64,000 nt of DNA from JBBQSN01 sp963825505 (GTDB lineage: Bacteria; Actinomycetota; Actinomycetes; Actinomycetales; CAWJMD01), in NCBI GenBank assembly GCA_963825505.1, contig CAWGTL010000006.1, positions 1 through 64,000 of the forward strand, written 5' to 3'. Under the pieces are notes generated by a model. The model searched no databases. It was not told the DNA's origin and saw nothing but the letters and a program-made list of their open reading frames with translations. The position numbers and the translations under genes are program-made. The stretch's first letter is position 1, and each line of letters begins with the position of its first letter. Positions 17,373-25,119 of this stretch are shown here, piece by piece.

Positions 17373-17456
17373 GCGCGAGCCGTGAGCGCCGAGCCGTGAG
17401 CGCGAGCCGTGGGCGCCGAGCCGTGAGCGCGAGCCGTGGGCGCCGAGCCGTGGGCG
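17366..17456 (+). repeat. 27-base tandem repeat with start/stop codons
   Basis: Three full copies (17366-17392, 17393-17419, 17420-17446) plus a partial fourth of GCCGTGAGCGCGAGCCGTGA-type sequence ending GCGCCGA. Copies 2 and 3 differ from copy 1 by a single A-to-G change. Each copy contains GTGAGC, a potential stop/start junction. The first copy overlaps the nudix stop codon, and the last ends just before the marP start. Confidence 0.9.
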
Positions 17457-17469
17457 CGGGGGACGACCC

Positions 17470-18660
17470 GTGACCGAGGCGGTGCTGGTCGACGTCCTGC
17501 TGGTGGCGGTGCTGCTCGCCTACCTGGTCAACGGCGTGCGCCGCGGTGCCCTGGCCGGCGTGCTGTCGGTGGCCGGGCTGCTGCTCGGCGCCGTGGTCGG
17601 AGCCTTCGTCGTGCCCGTCCTGGCCGACGACCTCGAGCCGGGTCCGGGCCGTTCGCTGCTCGTCCTCGGCGGGATCCTGGTGCTGGCCGCGGTGGGCCAG
17701 GGCGTCGGCGGGGCGCTCGGCCGGCGCGGCCGCGGGTCGCTGCCCGAAGGACGCGCCCGCGTCGTCGACTCCGCGCTCGGCGGGGTGGCGGCGGTGCTCG
17801 TGGTGGCGGTGCTGCTCACGGTGATGGTCGCCGCCGTCCGCGGGGCGGCGGTGCCGAGCCTGTCGCGCGCGGTGGCGTCGTCGGCGGTCGCGCGGGCGCT
17901 CGACCGGGTCGTCCCGGACGCCATCACCGGCGCTGCCGACGGGCTGGCGCGCAGCGTGGCCGGCGGCTTCCCGCGGGTGTTCGAGGGCGTGGGGCCGGAG
18001 GTCATCGTCCCCGTCGACCCGCCGGTGGCGGCCGAGATCGGGGACGTCGCCGCGCGGGTGGGGACCAGCACCGTCAAGGTCACCGGCGCCACCGACGGGT
18101 GCGGCACCTCGCAGGAGGGGTCGGGCTTCGTCATCGCGCCGGAGCGGGTGGTCACCAACGCGCACGTGGTGATGGGGGTGCCGCACCCGCAGGTGCAGGT
18201 GCGCGGCGAGGGCGAGCGGCTCGACGCCACGCCGGTGCTGTTCGACCCCGACCGCGACCTCGCCGTGCTCGCCGTCCCCGGGCTGCGCGCGGGCCCCCTG
18301 CCGCGCGGCGTCGACCTCGACCGGGGCGCGCCGGCCGCCGTCCTCGGCTACCCGCTCGACGGCCCGTACACCTCGAGCCCGGCGCGGGTGCGCCAGGTGC
18401 TGCGCGCCACCGGGGAGGACATCTACGGCGACAGCGGGGTGAGCCGCGAGGTCTACGCCCTGTTCGCCACCATCCGGCAGGGCAACTCCGGTGGTCCCGT
18501 GGTCGACCCGCAGGGACGCCTCGTCGGCGTGGTGTTCGCCGCCTCGCTCGACGACCCCGACACCGGCTACGCGCTGACTCTCGCCGAGGCGGGCCCGGTC
18601 CTCGACGCCGCGCCGACGGCCACCGAGACCGTCGACGTGGGGCCCTGCTCGCGGCACTGA
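17470..18660 (+). CDS. marP: MarP-type membrane serine protease
   Basis: 396 residues from a GTG at 17470. The N-terminal CvpA-like half has four hydrophobic helices (about 5-50, 63-78 and 105-124). The chymotrypsin-fold protease has H232 (TNAHVV), an Asp in DPDRDLAVLAV at about 263, and S340 (GNSGGPVV). Cysteines at about 211 and near the C-terminus (GPC) could form a stabilising disulfide. M. tuberculosis MarP (Rv3671c) protects cytoplasmic pH in acid by activating the cell-wall hydrolase RipA. The same periplasmic role is inferred here. It ends convergent with the alpha/beta hydrolase gene. Confidence 0.93.
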   Translation: MTEAVLVDVLLVAVLLAYLVNGVRRGALAGVLSVAGLLLGAVVGAFVVPVLADDLEPGPGRSLLVLGGILVLAAVGQGVGGALGRRGRGSLPEGRARVVDSALGGVAAVLVVAVLLTVMVAAVRGAAVPSLSRAVASSAVARALDRVVPDAITGAADGLARSVAGGFPRVFEGVGPEVIVPVDPPVAAEIGDVAARVGTSTVKVTGATDGCGTSQEGSGFVIAPERVVTNAHVVMGVPHPQVQVRGEGERLDATPVLFDPDRDLAVLAVPGLRAGPLPRGVDLDRGAPAAVLGYPLDGPYTSSPARVRQVLRATGEDIYGDSGVSREVYALFATIRQGNSGGPVVDPQGRLVGVVFAASLDDPDTGYALTLAEAGPVLDAAPTATETVDVGPCSRH

Positions 18661-18670
18661 GGGCGTCTTC

Positions 18671-18693
18671 GACCCCGGCGGTTGCCGGCGGGT
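18671..18693. terminator. Possible bidirectional hairpin after marP
   Basis: GACCCCGGC, loop GGTT, GCCGGCGGGTC: an imperfect stem with one bulge in the 64-base gap between the convergent marP and hydrolase genes. The position suits a shared terminator; the stem is modest. Confidence 0.4.
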
Positions 18694-18724
18694 CGCGAAA
18701 GGTGCTGCGGCAGAGACGATCCGG

Positions 18725-19657
18725 TCAGGCGAGGGCGTCGAGCCACTCGGTGAGCAGGGTCGTCACCTGGTCCGGCGCCTCCTCGGCGAGGAAGTGGCCG
18801 GCGCCGTCCAGGAGGTGCCAGGTGTAGTCGCCGCGGACCCACCGCGACGAGCCGCGCGCCTGGGCCGGCGGCACCTGGGTGTCCAGGGCCCCGTGCAGCT
18901 GCAGCACCGGCACCGTGATCGTGCGGCGCATCGTCCGGCTGAACCGCCAGCCGTCGGTGCGCACCCGGGAGCGGAACGCCCACCGGTAGTACTCCATCGC
19001 GCTGTGCGCCACCGAGGGGATCGCGATCGCGCGCTCGTAGTGCTCGGCCTCCTCGGGCGACGGCCACCCGGGACCGGACCAGCGCTCCAGCAGCTCGGTG
19101 ACGAGCCCGCCGGCGAGCAGCTGGCGCTCGGGGTGAACCGGTGCCTGGAACGCCAGGACGTGCTGCAGGCCGGCCAGGGTCGCCGGGTCGTGCAGCGCGG
19201 TGAAGGTGCGCAGGGGGTGCGCGGTGCCGAGGGCCGCCACGGCCCGGGTGCGGCGCGGCTGCATGGCCGGCATCGCCCAGGCGATCCAGGCACCCCAGCC
19301 GTGGCCGACGACCACGGCCCGCGACTCCCCGAGGCTGCGGATCACCCCCGCGACGTCGGCGGCCAGGGTGAAGGTGTCGTACCCGCGGGGCGGCTTGTCG
19401 CTGCCGCCGAAACCGCGCAGGTCCATCGCGACCGCGCGGTAGCCGGCCGCAGCCAGGGCGGGGAGCTGGTGGCGCCAGGCCCACCACGTCTGCGGGAAGC
19501 CGTGCAGCAGCAGGACGAGGGGAGCCTCGGCGCCGGCGGGTACGTCGGACGACGGCGCGGGGGCGCACTCGGCCACGTGGAAGCGGCTGCCGTTCGCGGC
19601 GACGAAGCGGTGCTGCCAGGGGCCGTCGACGAGCACGGCGCTGGCGTCGGTGGTCAC
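18725..19657 (-). CDS. Alpha/beta hydrolase, epoxide-hydrolase-like, nucleophile absent
   Basis: 310 residues from a GTG at 19657. The oxyanion motif LLHGFPQTWWAWRHQ (about 50-64) and AMDLRGFGGSDKPP (about 77-90) are as in EphE-type epoxide hydrolases. The nucleophile elbow, normally G-x-[D/S]-x-G, reads VVGHGWGAW, with glycine at residue 120. The later acid (LHGALDTQVPP) and histidine (DGAGHFLAEEAP) are present. Either the protein is non-catalytic or another residue substitutes. It is the last gene of a minus-strand run nhaA, holin-like, hydrolase, 27 bases after the holin-like stop; the same order exists around Rv3670-Rv3669. Confidence 0.85.
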   Translation of the reverse strand: MTTDASAVLVDGPWQHRFVAANGSRFHVAECAPAPSSDVPAGAEAPLVLLLHGFPQTWWAWRHQLPALAAAGYRAVAMDLRGFGGSDKPPRGYDTFTLAADVAGVIRSLGESRAVVVGHGWGAWIAWAMPAMQPRRTRAVAALGTAHPLRTFTALHDPATLAGLQHVLAFQAPVHPERQLLAGGLVTELLERWSGPGWPSPEEAEHYERAIAIPSVAHSAMEYYRWAFRSRVRTDGWRFSRTMRRTITVPVLQLHGALDTQVPPAQARGSSRWVRGDYTWHLLDGAGHFLAEEAPDQVTTLLTEWLDALA

Positions 19658-19684
19658 GCGCAGCAGCGTGTCACAGGTCGTGCC

Positions 19685-20110
19685 TCAGACGGACGTGCGC
19701 TCGTGGCCCTTGATCGCCTCGACGGAGTCCTTCGCGGTGTCGATCGTCCGCTGCGGCGCGCTGACCTGCTGCAGCCGCCCGCGTCCGACCAGCGCCAGCA
19801 CGGCGGCCAGGATCAGCAGCACGCCGGTGACCACGAGGAACGCGGCCCACTCGGCCAGGCCGGCCGCCACCAGGCCGTACGCGCCGGCGAAGCAGAGCAG
19901 GATGAACGCGATCAGCGCGAAGAACGCCGCACCAGCGAGCAGCCCCGCGCCGATGCCGCCCTTGGTGACGTCGGCCTTGACCTCCGCCTTGGCCAGCTCG
20001 ATCTCGGCGCGCACCAGGCCGGTCATCTGGTTGCTGATGTCGGCCACCAGCTGCCCGATCGTGCGCTCGTCGCCGTCAGCGGCGGTGCTCGTGCCCTTGC
20101 TGAGGTCCAT
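19685..20110 (-). CDS. Phage-holin-superfamily (DUF1469) membrane protein
   Basis: 141 residues from the ATG at 20110. The N-terminal part IGQLVADISNQMTGLVRAEI with ELAKAEVK is an amphipathic helix typical of the family. Two membrane segments follow (GLLAGAAFFALIAFILLCFA and WAAFLVVTGVLLILAAVLAL). The tail is basic. Such proteins are common in actinobacteria (Rv3669 type). Despite the name, lysis has not been shown for them, and a scaffold role is possible. It lies 41 bases after nhaA. Confidence 0.8.
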   Translation of the reverse strand: MDLSKGTSTAADGDERTIGQLVADISNQMTGLVRAEIELAKAEVKADVTKGGIGAGLLAGAAFFALIAFILLCFAGAYGLVAAGLAEWAAFLVVTGVLLILAAVLALVGRGRLQQVSAPQRTIDTAKDSVEAIKGHERTSV

Positions 20111-20151
20111 GCTCGCCTCCTCGGCCGTGCGGTCCTCGGTCGCGTCCGACA

Positions 20152-21492
20152 CTAGGGGTTCGTCCCGTGCTCGGCCTGTCGGCCGTCCTGCGACCGGCCA
20201 CCCTGCTGGTAGACGTCCGGGATGCCGTCGTGGTCGTCGTCGCGCGACTCCTCCTCGTGCAGCCGGCGGTACACGCGGTTGCGGGTGACGAGCACCGCGC
20301 TCGCGAGCAGCGCCGAGGTGAGCGAGCCGAGCAGCACGGCGACCTTGATGTGGTCGTCCCGCTCCGAGCCCGGCCCGAAGGCCAGCTCGCCGACGAGCAG
20401 CGAGACGGTGAACCCGATGCCGGCCAGCAGCGCGACGCCGAGCAGGTCGGTCCAGGTCAGCTCGTCGTCGAGCTTGGCCCTGGTGAGGGTGGCGACCAGG
20501 AAGGTGGTGCCGAGGATGCCGACCACCTTGCCGACCACCAGCCCCGCCACCACGCCCACGGCGGCGCGGTCCTGGATCACCTCGCCGAGGCCGCCGGACC
20601 CCACCACGGTCACCCCGGCGGCCATGAAGGCGAACACGGGGACGGCCAGTCCGGACGACAGCGGACGCCACGTGCGCTCGAACCGGGCGGCGAGGCACTC
20701 CTCGTCGTCCGAGGCCCGGGCGGCGGGCACCACCAGGCCGAGCAGGACGCCGGCGACGGTCGCGTGCACGCCGCTCTCGTGCATCAGCACCCAGGCCACG
20801 ACGCCGATCGGGACCAGGACCCACCACGCCGTCACGCGGCGCCGGGTGAGCAGGAAGAACACGGCGACCAGCGCGAACGCGCCGAGCAGCGGCAGCACCT
20901 CGATCTGGTCGGTGTAGAAGATCGCGATGACGGTGATGGCCAGCAGGTCGTCGACCACCGCGAGGGTGAGCAGGAAGGCGCGCAGCCCGCTGGGCAGGTG
21001 CGACCCGATCACCGCCAGCACCGCCAGGGCGAACGCGATGTCGGTGGCCGTGGGGACGGCCCAGCCGCGCAGCGCGTCGCCACCGGTGTCGAGGTTGATG
21101 ACGGTGTAGATGAGCGCCGGCACCACCATGCCGCCCACGGCGGCGGCGATCGGCACGACCGCCCGGGCGGGACGCCGCAGCTCGCCGTCGACGATCTCGC
21201 GCTTGAGCTCGAGCCCGACGACGAAGAAGAAGATCGCGAGCAGGCCGTCGGCCGCCCAGGTGCCGAGGCTCAGGTCGAGGTGCAGCGAGCTCGGGCCGAC
21301 GACGGTGTCCCGCAGCGCGCGGTATCCCTCGTTCCACGGCGAGTTCGCCCACACCAGCGCCAGCACGGCGGCGACGAGCAGCAGCCCTCCGCCCACGGTC
21401 TCGGTGCGCAGCACCTGGGCGATGAAGCTGGCCTCGCGCCAGGTCTCGGCGCGCGCGAACAGCGCCCGCACGCTCGGTGGGTGTGTGCTCAT
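20152..21492 (-). CDS. nhaA: Na+/H+ antiporter NhaA
   Basis: 446 residues from the ATG at 21492 (MSTHPPSVRALFARAETWRE); the open frame continues to 21996, but upstream codons lack family similarity. NhaA landmarks: FFFVVGLELKREIVDGEL, WAVPTATDIAFALAVLAV, and AVVDDLLAITVIAIFYT, the double-aspartate ion site, followed by further helices to about 390. The soluble tail HEEESRDDDHDGIPDVYQQG is acidic and longer than in E. coli. It exchanges Na+ (or Li+) for H+ at the cytoplasmic membrane. First gene of a minus-strand group with the holin-like and hydrolase genes. Confidence 0.93.
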   Translation of the reverse strand: MSTHPPSVRALFARAETWREASFIAQVLRTETVGGGLLLVAAVLALVWANSPWNEGYRALRDTVVGPSSLHLDLSLGTWAADGLLAIFFFVVGLELKREIVDGELRRPARAVVPIAAAVGGMVVPALIYTVINLDTGGDALRGWAVPTATDIAFALAVLAVIGSHLPSGLRAFLLTLAVVDDLLAITVIAIFYTDQIEVLPLLGAFALVAVFFLLTRRRVTAWWVLVPIGVVAWVLMHESGVHATVAGVLLGLVVPAARASDDEECLAARFERTWRPLSSGLAVPVFAFMAAGVTVVGSGGLGEVIQDRAAVGVVAGLVVGKVVGILGTTFLVATLTRAKLDDELTWTDLLGVALLAGIGFTVSLLVGELAFGPGSERDDHIKVAVLLGSLTSALLASAVLVTRNRVYRRLHEEESRDDDHDGIPDVYQQGGRSQDGRQAEHGTNP

Positions 21493-21614
21493 CGCTGGCT
21501 GTTCGTCACTGGTGGCCGTCCTAGATGAGGTCTCGTGGCTGGTCTCGGGGTCGCTCGATCGCTTGCCGACCAGACTTCCCGGCGCACCGCACCCCACCCT
21601 ACCGGCGCACCGCC

Positions 21615-21666
21615 GGCGAGTTGTCACCGCGACGTCCACCTCCGGCCTGATCTGGTGGTGACTGCC
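21615..21666. repeat. Palindrome copy A (degenerate)
   Basis: Left arm GGCGAGTTGTCACC (21615-21628) and right arm GGTGGTGACTGCC (21654-21666). Pairing is good for GGTGAC/GTCACC and decayed beyond. Same arm consensus as copies B and C. Confidence 0.6.
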
Positions 21667-21676
21667 GCGTGGCCCC

Positions 21677-21731
21677 GGCGAGTTGTCACCACCAGGCCAG
21701 GTCCGGACCGGTCGAGGTGGTGACAGCTCGC
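21677..21731. repeat. Palindrome copy B upstream of the DUF559-like gene
   Basis: Left arm GGCGAGTTGTCACCACC (21677-21693) pairs with GGTGGTGACAGCTCGC (21716-21731), 16 pairs with one G-T wobble. The 22-base loop contains the self-complementary GGTCCGGACC. Nearly identical arms recur at 22825-22876, on the other side of the gene. Confidence 0.85.
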
Positions 21732-21820
21732 GTCGTCCACAGGGTCGACGATGGCGCCGACCGTCCACAGCGGGACGCGCGACGTCGGCCGGGCGCGATG
21801 GTGCGACGCATCCTGCGCAG

Positions 21821-22858
21821 ATGCGCGGACGACGGAATCTCTGGCCGGACGGTGGGCGCGCGCTCTTTCGTCGGCAGCTGGGCGTGGTGCGACGCGACCA
21901 GCTGCGTGCGCTCGGTGTCACGTGGGCGAGCATCGAGGCGGACGTGGGAGCGCGCCGGTGGACCGTGCTCGGTCCCCACGTCCTGGTGATGGACAACGGG
22001 CGCCTCGACGTCGAGCAGCTGCGCTGGGCGGCGGTCCTGCACTACGGCGGCTCGGCGGCACTGTGCGCCTGGACCGCCCTCCAGGTCTGGGGCCTGCAGG
22101 GCTTCGAGCGCTCCGACGTGCACGTCGTCGTCCCTCGAGGGTCGGCCGTCACCCCGGCCCCGCGTCTCCCCGCGGTGCGGACCGACGGCGTGCGGACGGG
22201 TTCGACCGGTCGGTCGGTGTCCGGGATCGTTCGCCCTCGCGTCGTCCTGCACGAGTCGCGCCGTCACCAGGAGGCGGACGTCGTCCGACGCGAGGGGTTC
22301 CCGCCGGCGCACCGCGCGTCCCGGGCGGCGATCGACGCCGGCGCGTGGGGACCGACCGGGCGTGCGGCTGCTGCGGTCGTCCTGGCGAGCGTGAACCGGC
22401 GGCTGGCGTCCCCCGACGAGGTGCTGGGCGAGCTCGAGGTGGCGGGCCGCATCCGGAGGCGTCAGCTCATGCGGTCGGTGGCCGCCGACGCAGCAGGTGG
22501 CGTCGACGCGTTGAGCGAGCTCGACTTCGCCAGGCTGTGCCGCGCGGCCGGCGTTCCCGAGCCGCGGCGCCAGCGACGGCGCCGGGACGCCGAGGGCAGG
22601 TGGCGGTACCTCGACGTGCTGTGGATCCGGACGGACGGTCGGCGGGTCGTCGTCGAGGTCGACGGCCGCGGGCACATCGAGGTCGAGCGGTGGGAGGACG
22701 ACCTCATGCGCGCCAACGACGTCACGATCGGCGACCAGGCCATCGTGCTGCGCGTCCCGGGCACCCTGGCGCGAGCGGAACCACGTCGCGTGCTGGCCCA
22801 GGTGAGTCGCGCCCTCGGCCTCGGCGAGCTGTCACCACCACGTCAGCGCAGGGCCTGA
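21821..22858 (+). CDS. DUF559-like protein, putative PD-(D/E)XK nuclease
   Basis: 345 residues from the ATG at 21821. The N-terminal part (FRRQLGVVRRDQLRALGVTW with ASIEADVGARRWTVLGPHV) resembles the AbiEi-antitoxin-like winged helix found in many actinobacterial proteins of this type. The C-terminal 110 residues look like a Vsr/DUF559 nuclease fold: SELDFARLCRAAGVPEP, then YLDVLWIRTDGRRVVVEVDG, whose D and E-x-D suit the metal site, then a DDLMRANDVTIGDQAIVLR segment. It lies alone between nhaA and acs. The last codons (SPPRQRRA) are encoded by palindrome copy C, and the stop falls in its loop. A DNA-processing or defence role is inferred. Confidence 0.7.
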   Translation: MRGRRNLWPDGGRALFRRQLGVVRRDQLRALGVTWASIEADVGARRWTVLGPHVLVMDNGRLDVEQLRWAAVLHYGGSAALCAWTALQVWGLQGFERSDVHVVVPRGSAVTPAPRLPAVRTDGVRTGSTGRSVSGIVRPRVVLHESRRHQEADVVRREGFPPAHRASRAAIDAGAWGPTGRAAAAVVLASVNRRLASPDEVLGELEVAGRIRRRQLMRSVAADAAGGVDALSELDFARLCRAAGVPEPRRQRRRRDAEGRWRYLDVLWIRTDGRRVVVEVDGRGHIEVERWEDDLMRANDVTIGDQAIVLRVPGTLARAEPRRVLAQVSRALGLGELSPPRQRRA

Positions 22859-22876
22859 GGTGGTGGTGACAACTCG
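22825..22876. repeat. Palindrome copy C at the end of the DUF559-like gene
   Basis: CGAGCTGTCACCACCA (22825-22840) pairs with TGGTGGTGACAACTCG (22861-22876), 16 pairs with one wobble. It spans the stop codon (22856-22858) and the 24-base gap to the convergent acs stop (22883), so it can also serve as a bidirectional terminator. The arms match copy B. Confidence 0.85.
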
Positions 22877-22882
22877 AGCGGG

Positions 22883-24865
22883 TCAGGCCTCGTCGGCGGC
22901 CTTGCCGGAGCCGAGGCCGGTCTTGATCAGCTCCATCACCGTGTTGTCGGCCAGGGTGGTGACGTCGCCGACCTCGCGGTGCTCGGCGACGTCCTTGAGC
23001 AGGCGGCGCATGATCTTGCCCGAGCGGGTCTTCGGCAGCTCCGGGACGACCATGATCTGGCGCGGCTTGGCGATCGCGCCGATCTCCTTGGCCACGTGGT
23101 CGCGCAGCTCCTTGACGATGTCGTCGCCCTCCTCGGCGCCGCCGCGCAGGATGACGAAGGCGCAGACGGCCTGTCCGGTGGTCTCGTCGGCAGCACCGAC
23201 GACGGCGGCCTCGGCGACCTTCGGGTGCGACACCAGCGCCGACTCGATCTCGGTGGTCGAGAGCCGGTGGCCCGACACGTTCATCACGTCGTCGACCCGG
23301 CCGAGCAACCAGATGTCGCCCTCGGCGTCCTTCTTCGCGCCGTCGCCCGCGAAGTACATGTCCGGGAACCGGGACCAGTAGGTCTCCTTGTACCGCTCCG
23401 GGTCGCCCCAGATGCCGCGCAGCATGGAGGGCCAGGGCTGGGTGAGGACGAGGTAACCGCCCGAGCCGTCGGGGACGGGGTTGCCGGCGTCGTCCAGGAC
23501 GTCGACGCCGATGCCGGGCAGCGGCACCTGCGCCGAACCGGGCTTGGTGACGGTCACGCCCGGCAGCGGGCTGATCATCATCGCGCCGGTCTCGGTCTGC
23601 CACCAGGTGTCCACGATCGGGCACCGGTCGCCGCCGATGACCCGGCGGTACCACATCCAGGCCTCGGGGTTGATGGACTCACCGACCGAGCCGAGCAGCC
23701 GCAGCGAGGTCAGGTCGTGCTCGGCGGGGATCTGCTCGCCCCACTTCATGAACGTCCGGACGGCGGTGGGGGCGGTGTAGAGGATCGTCACGCCGTACTT
23801 GGCGACGAGCTCCCACCAGCGGCCCTGGTGCGGGGTGTCCGGGGTGCCCTCGTACATCACCTGCGTCACGCCGTTCGCCAGCGGGCCGTACACGATGTAG
23901 GAGTGGCCGGTGACCCACCCGACGTCGGCCGTGCACCAGTAGACGTCGGTCTCGGGCTTGAGGTCGAAGACGAACTTGTGCGTGTACGCCGTCTGCGTCA
24001 GGTAGCCCCCGGACGTGTGCAGGATGCCCTTCGGCTTCCCGGTCGTCCCTGAGGTGTAGAGGATGAACAGCGGCTGCTCGGAGTCGAACGCCTGCGGGGT
24101 GTGCTCGGTCGACGCCGACCCCACGGCGTCGTGCCACCAGACGTCGCGGCTGTCGTCCCACTCGACGTCCTGCTCGGTGCGCCTGACGACGAGCACCTTG
24201 CGCACCGACCCGCGGGACGCCTTCGCCAGCGCGCCGTCGACCGCGGGCTTGAGGGCGGAGGCGGACCCGCGCCGGTAGCCGCCGTCGGCGGTGATGACCA
24301 CCTTGGCCTCGGCGTCGTCGATGCGGGACGCGAGCGCGTCGGCCGAGAAGCCGCCGAAGACCACGGAGTGCGCCGCTCCGATCCGGGCGCAGGCGAGCAT
24401 CGAGATGGCGGCCTCAGGGATCATCGGCAGGTAGATCGCCACGCGGTCGCCGGCCTCGACGCCGAGGTCGGTGAGGGCGTTCGCCGCCCGGCTGACCTCG
24501 TCCTTGAGCTGGGCGTACGTGATCGTCCGGGTGTCGCCGGGCTCGCCCTCGAAGTGGATGGCGGCGCGGTCGCCGTGCCCGGCCTCGACGTGCCGGTCGA
24601 CGCAGTTGTAGGCGACGTTGAGCCTCCCGCCCACGTACCAGCGCGCGAACGGCGCCTCGCTCCAGTCCAGGGTCTGCTCGAAGTCGGTGTCCCAGGTGAC
24701 GAGGTCACGAGCCTGCTTGGCCCAGAACGCCTCCCGGTCGGCGGCCGCCTCGTCGTAGAGGTCCGCCTTGGCGACGGCCTGGGCGGCGAAGGTCTCCGAC
24801 GGGGGGAACCGCCGGTCCTCGGTGGACAGGTTCTCGAGGGCCTGGCTGCTGGCGTTGTCGGACAT
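22883..24865 (-). CDS. acs: Acetyl-CoA synthetase
   Basis: 660 residues from the ATG at 24865 (MSDNASSQALENLSTEDRRF). AMP-forming motifs: YTSGTTGKPKGILHT (P-loop), WWQTETGAMMI, YFAGDGAKKDAEGDIWLLGR (A8 hinge region), and the C-terminal catalytic lysine in RSGKIMRRLLKDVA, the site that Pat-type acetyltransferases modify. Length and motifs are those of classic Acs. It converts acetate, ATP and CoA to acetyl-CoA. The acetate-type symporter operon lies just upstream on the same strand, separated by a terminator hairpin, so uptake and activation are linked functionally though not by one transcript. Confidence 0.96.
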   Translation of the reverse strand: MSDNASSQALENLSTEDRRFPPSETFAAQAVAKADLYDEAAADREAFWAKQARDLVTWDTDFEQTLDWSEAPFARWYVGGRLNVAYNCVDRHVEAGHGDRAAIHFEGEPGDTRTITYAQLKDEVSRAANALTDLGVEAGDRVAIYLPMIPEAAISMLACARIGAAHSVVFGGFSADALASRIDDAEAKVVITADGGYRRGSASALKPAVDGALAKASRGSVRKVLVVRRTEQDVEWDDSRDVWWHDAVGSASTEHTPQAFDSEQPLFILYTSGTTGKPKGILHTSGGYLTQTAYTHKFVFDLKPETDVYWCTADVGWVTGHSYIVYGPLANGVTQVMYEGTPDTPHQGRWWELVAKYGVTILYTAPTAVRTFMKWGEQIPAEHDLTSLRLLGSVGESINPEAWMWYRRVIGGDRCPIVDTWWQTETGAMMISPLPGVTVTKPGSAQVPLPGIGVDVLDDAGNPVPDGSGGYLVLTQPWPSMLRGIWGDPERYKETYWSRFPDMYFAGDGAKKDAEGDIWLLGRVDDVMNVSGHRLSTTEIESALVSHPKVAEAAVVGAADETTGQAVCAFVILRGGAEEGDDIVKELRDHVAKEIGAIAKPRQIMVVPELPKTRSGKIMRRLLKDVAEHREVGDVTTLADNTVMELIKTGLGSGKAADEA

Positions 24866-25050
24866 CGTCGTCCTTCCGGTCGGGCGTGCTCCTTCGCGCG
24901 GGGGCCTCTCGCCCCGCACCGACCCTAACGACGGCCGGGCGGCCAGGCACCTGCCGGACGGGATGTTGCGGCGAGCGGCCCGACCGGGACGGTGGACGGT
25001 CGTCGCGCGCCGTCCGGCTGACCGACGCCGGGGTCGAGCCCCCGGACGCG

Positions 25051-25092
25051 GGACGGCCCGGGCCGCAACAGCTGTCGCGACCCGGGCCGTCC
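25051..25092 (-). terminator. Terminator hairpin after the first symporter
   Basis: GGACGGCCCGGG (25051-25062) and CCCGGGCCGTCC (25081-25092) form a perfect 12-base-pair stem around an 18-base loop. It lies 28 bases beyond the symporter stop (25120) and about 185 bases upstream of the acs start, so it likely separates the two transcripts. Confidence 0.75.
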
Positions 25093-25119
25093 TCGTCCTG
25101 GGATCCGGACCTCAGCAGG

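Larger units (their letters stand above)
21493..21820. other. Non-coding divergent region with two palindromes
   Basis: 328 bases between nhaA (minus) and the DUF559-like gene (plus). It contains palindrome copies A (21615-21666, degenerate) and B (21677-21731), described separately, and two GTCCACAG octamers (21736-21743 and 21763-21770). The frame of the downstream gene is open back to 21683, but translation there is arginine-rich and repeat-derived. Promoters for both genes must lie here. Confidence 0.6.
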
